Below the pieces are notes generated by a model, which ran no database searches, was not told the origin of the DNA, and saw nothing but the letters and a program-made list of their open reading frames with translations. The translations under genes were made by a program, and so were the position numbers. Shown piece after piece: positions 5,026 to 5,628 of a stretch of DNA of 5,628 bases (its first letter is position 1; each line of letters opens with the position of its first letter). This stretch comes from Chloroflexota bacterium (GTDB taxonomy: Bacteria > Chloroflexota > UBA5177 > JANWHV01): positions 1 through 5,628 of the forward strand of contig JANWHO010000060.1 in the NCBI GenBank assembly GCA_025450375.1. Reading direction: 5' to 3'.

Positions 5026-5628
5026 TCAGGAGGGATATTCAAAAGGAGCGACCTGGACAAAGGCGCCTTTATGTGATCGCATGACGTAGGCGCCCTGCAC
5101 CCCGGCGTGGCTAGTGGCCGTGTAAGTCAGCTTCGGGTACAGGGAGCCCGTGTAGTCGCGGAAGGTTTCGAGAGCATGAATGAGTCCCTGTCGGGTAAGG
5201 TTCCGACCGGCGCGCCGAATGCCCTCGACAAACACTTCCGCCGCGCCCACCCCGGCCTCGGTAAATGGGCCGACCGGCGTGGTGGTCGGCGTGCCATACG
5301 TCTTCAGCACCTGGCGATACAGGGCCACCGCGGGAGCCTTGGAATCCGGAAGCGGCGCGAAGTTCGAGAAATACACCCCTTCGCCTGCCGGACCCAGCGC
5401 CTGGAGGAGGGCCGGCTGGGCCGCGATCGAACTGGAGAGGAGCGCCGCGTTGAGGCCAATCCGCCGAGCAGTGCCGATAAAGGTTCCAGCCGGTGAGGGA
5501 ATGGCGAAAATGATCACCGCGTCCACTCTGGCCTGTTTGAGTTTGAGCGCCTGCGCGCTAAGGTCCGTGTCCGTAATCTGGTAGGACTCGCTGGCGGCCA
5601 GGGTCACGCCATCCAGTTTGGCCCGCGC
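5026..5628 (-). CDS. Periplasmic-type (LivK-like) ligand-binding protein, C-terminal 200 residues
   Basis: The frame is open from the right edge (first codon at 5628) to the TGA at 5028-5026, giving about half of a typical 380-420-residue binding protein of the Peripla_BP_6 / type 1 periplasmic fold. Seen: ALKLKQARVDAVIIFAIPSP, where the second lobe strand leads to a ligand-contact loop, a following ARRIGL helix, EGVYFSNFAPLPDS, a YRQVLKTYG helix, and a TEAGVGAAEVFVEGIRRAG helix; the end reads YVMRSHKGAFVQVAPF, like the usual last strand. A GTG at 5607 is only an internal codon, since homologous sequence continues upstream. The signal peptide and the first lobe are outside the window. It should deliver ligand to LivH/LivM 24 nt downstream. 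The ligand is not deducible; gene symbol left blank because many paralogues exist. Confidence 0.92.
   Translation of the reverse strand, partial: ARAKLDGVTLAASESYQITDTDLSAQALKLKQARVDAVIIFAIPSPAGTFIGTARRIGLNAALLSSSIAAQPALLQALGPAGEGVYFSNFAPLPDSKAPAVALYRQVLKTYGTPTTTPVGPFTEAGVGAAEVFVEGIRRAGRNLTRQGLIHALETFRDYTGSLYPKLTYTATSHAGVQGAYVMRSHKGAFVQVAPFEYPS

Overview
The window is a compact, high-GC (by eye above 60%) bacterial segment in which every convincing gene lies on the minus strand, so transcription runs from the right end to the left. The tight spacing, short overlaps and Shine-Dalgarno-like leaders point to a free-living bacterium. The taxon cannot be fixed from these genes; one variant motif in LivF resembles actinobacterial-type proteins, which is only a weak hint.

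Right to left, 5628-1494 is a branched-chain-amino-acid-type (HAAT/Liv) ABC importer operon. It holds the C-terminal half of a periplasmic-type binding protein (LivK-like, 5026-5628), the two permeases LivH (4099-5001) and LivM (3054-4073), and the two ATPases LivG (2270-3061) and LivF (1494-2270). Gaps are 24 and 25 nt, followed by an 8-nt overlap (LivM/LivG) and a 1-nt TGATG overlap (LivG/LivF), so this is almost certainly one transcript. The binding protein captures the ligand, LivH/LivM form the channel and LivG/LivF power it. The ligand cannot be named from sequence; these systems carry branched-chain amino acids but also amides, urea and aromatic or short acyl compounds.

After a 59-nt gap with two perfect palindromes comes an integral-membrane acyltransferase of the OafA/Acyl_transf_3 family (271-1434), a cell-surface or exopolysaccharide-modifying type of enzyme that is not a normal part of a Liv operon. 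Then come about 207 nt without a normal-length gene, and at the left edge the first 21 codons of a thiolase (1-63) with a strong ribosome binding site. A thiolase beside a Liv transporter suggests uptake coupled to CoA-ester catabolism.

The main unexpected observation is in the gap at 64-270. It carries a second, diverged livF 3' end (core 195-242, 37 of 48 positions identical to 1521-1568 of the intact livF, both ending in the same 11 bases around the stop codon). The acyltransferase is therefore bracketed by two directly oriented livF tails. This suggests that the acyltransferase was inserted between livF and the thiolase by recombination in livF, or that a second liv operon has decayed. 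The same gap holds two interleaved inverted repeats and a possible 39-codon ORF overlapping the thiolase start. I saw no tRNA, rRNA, CRISPR array, transposase or clear intrinsic terminator.
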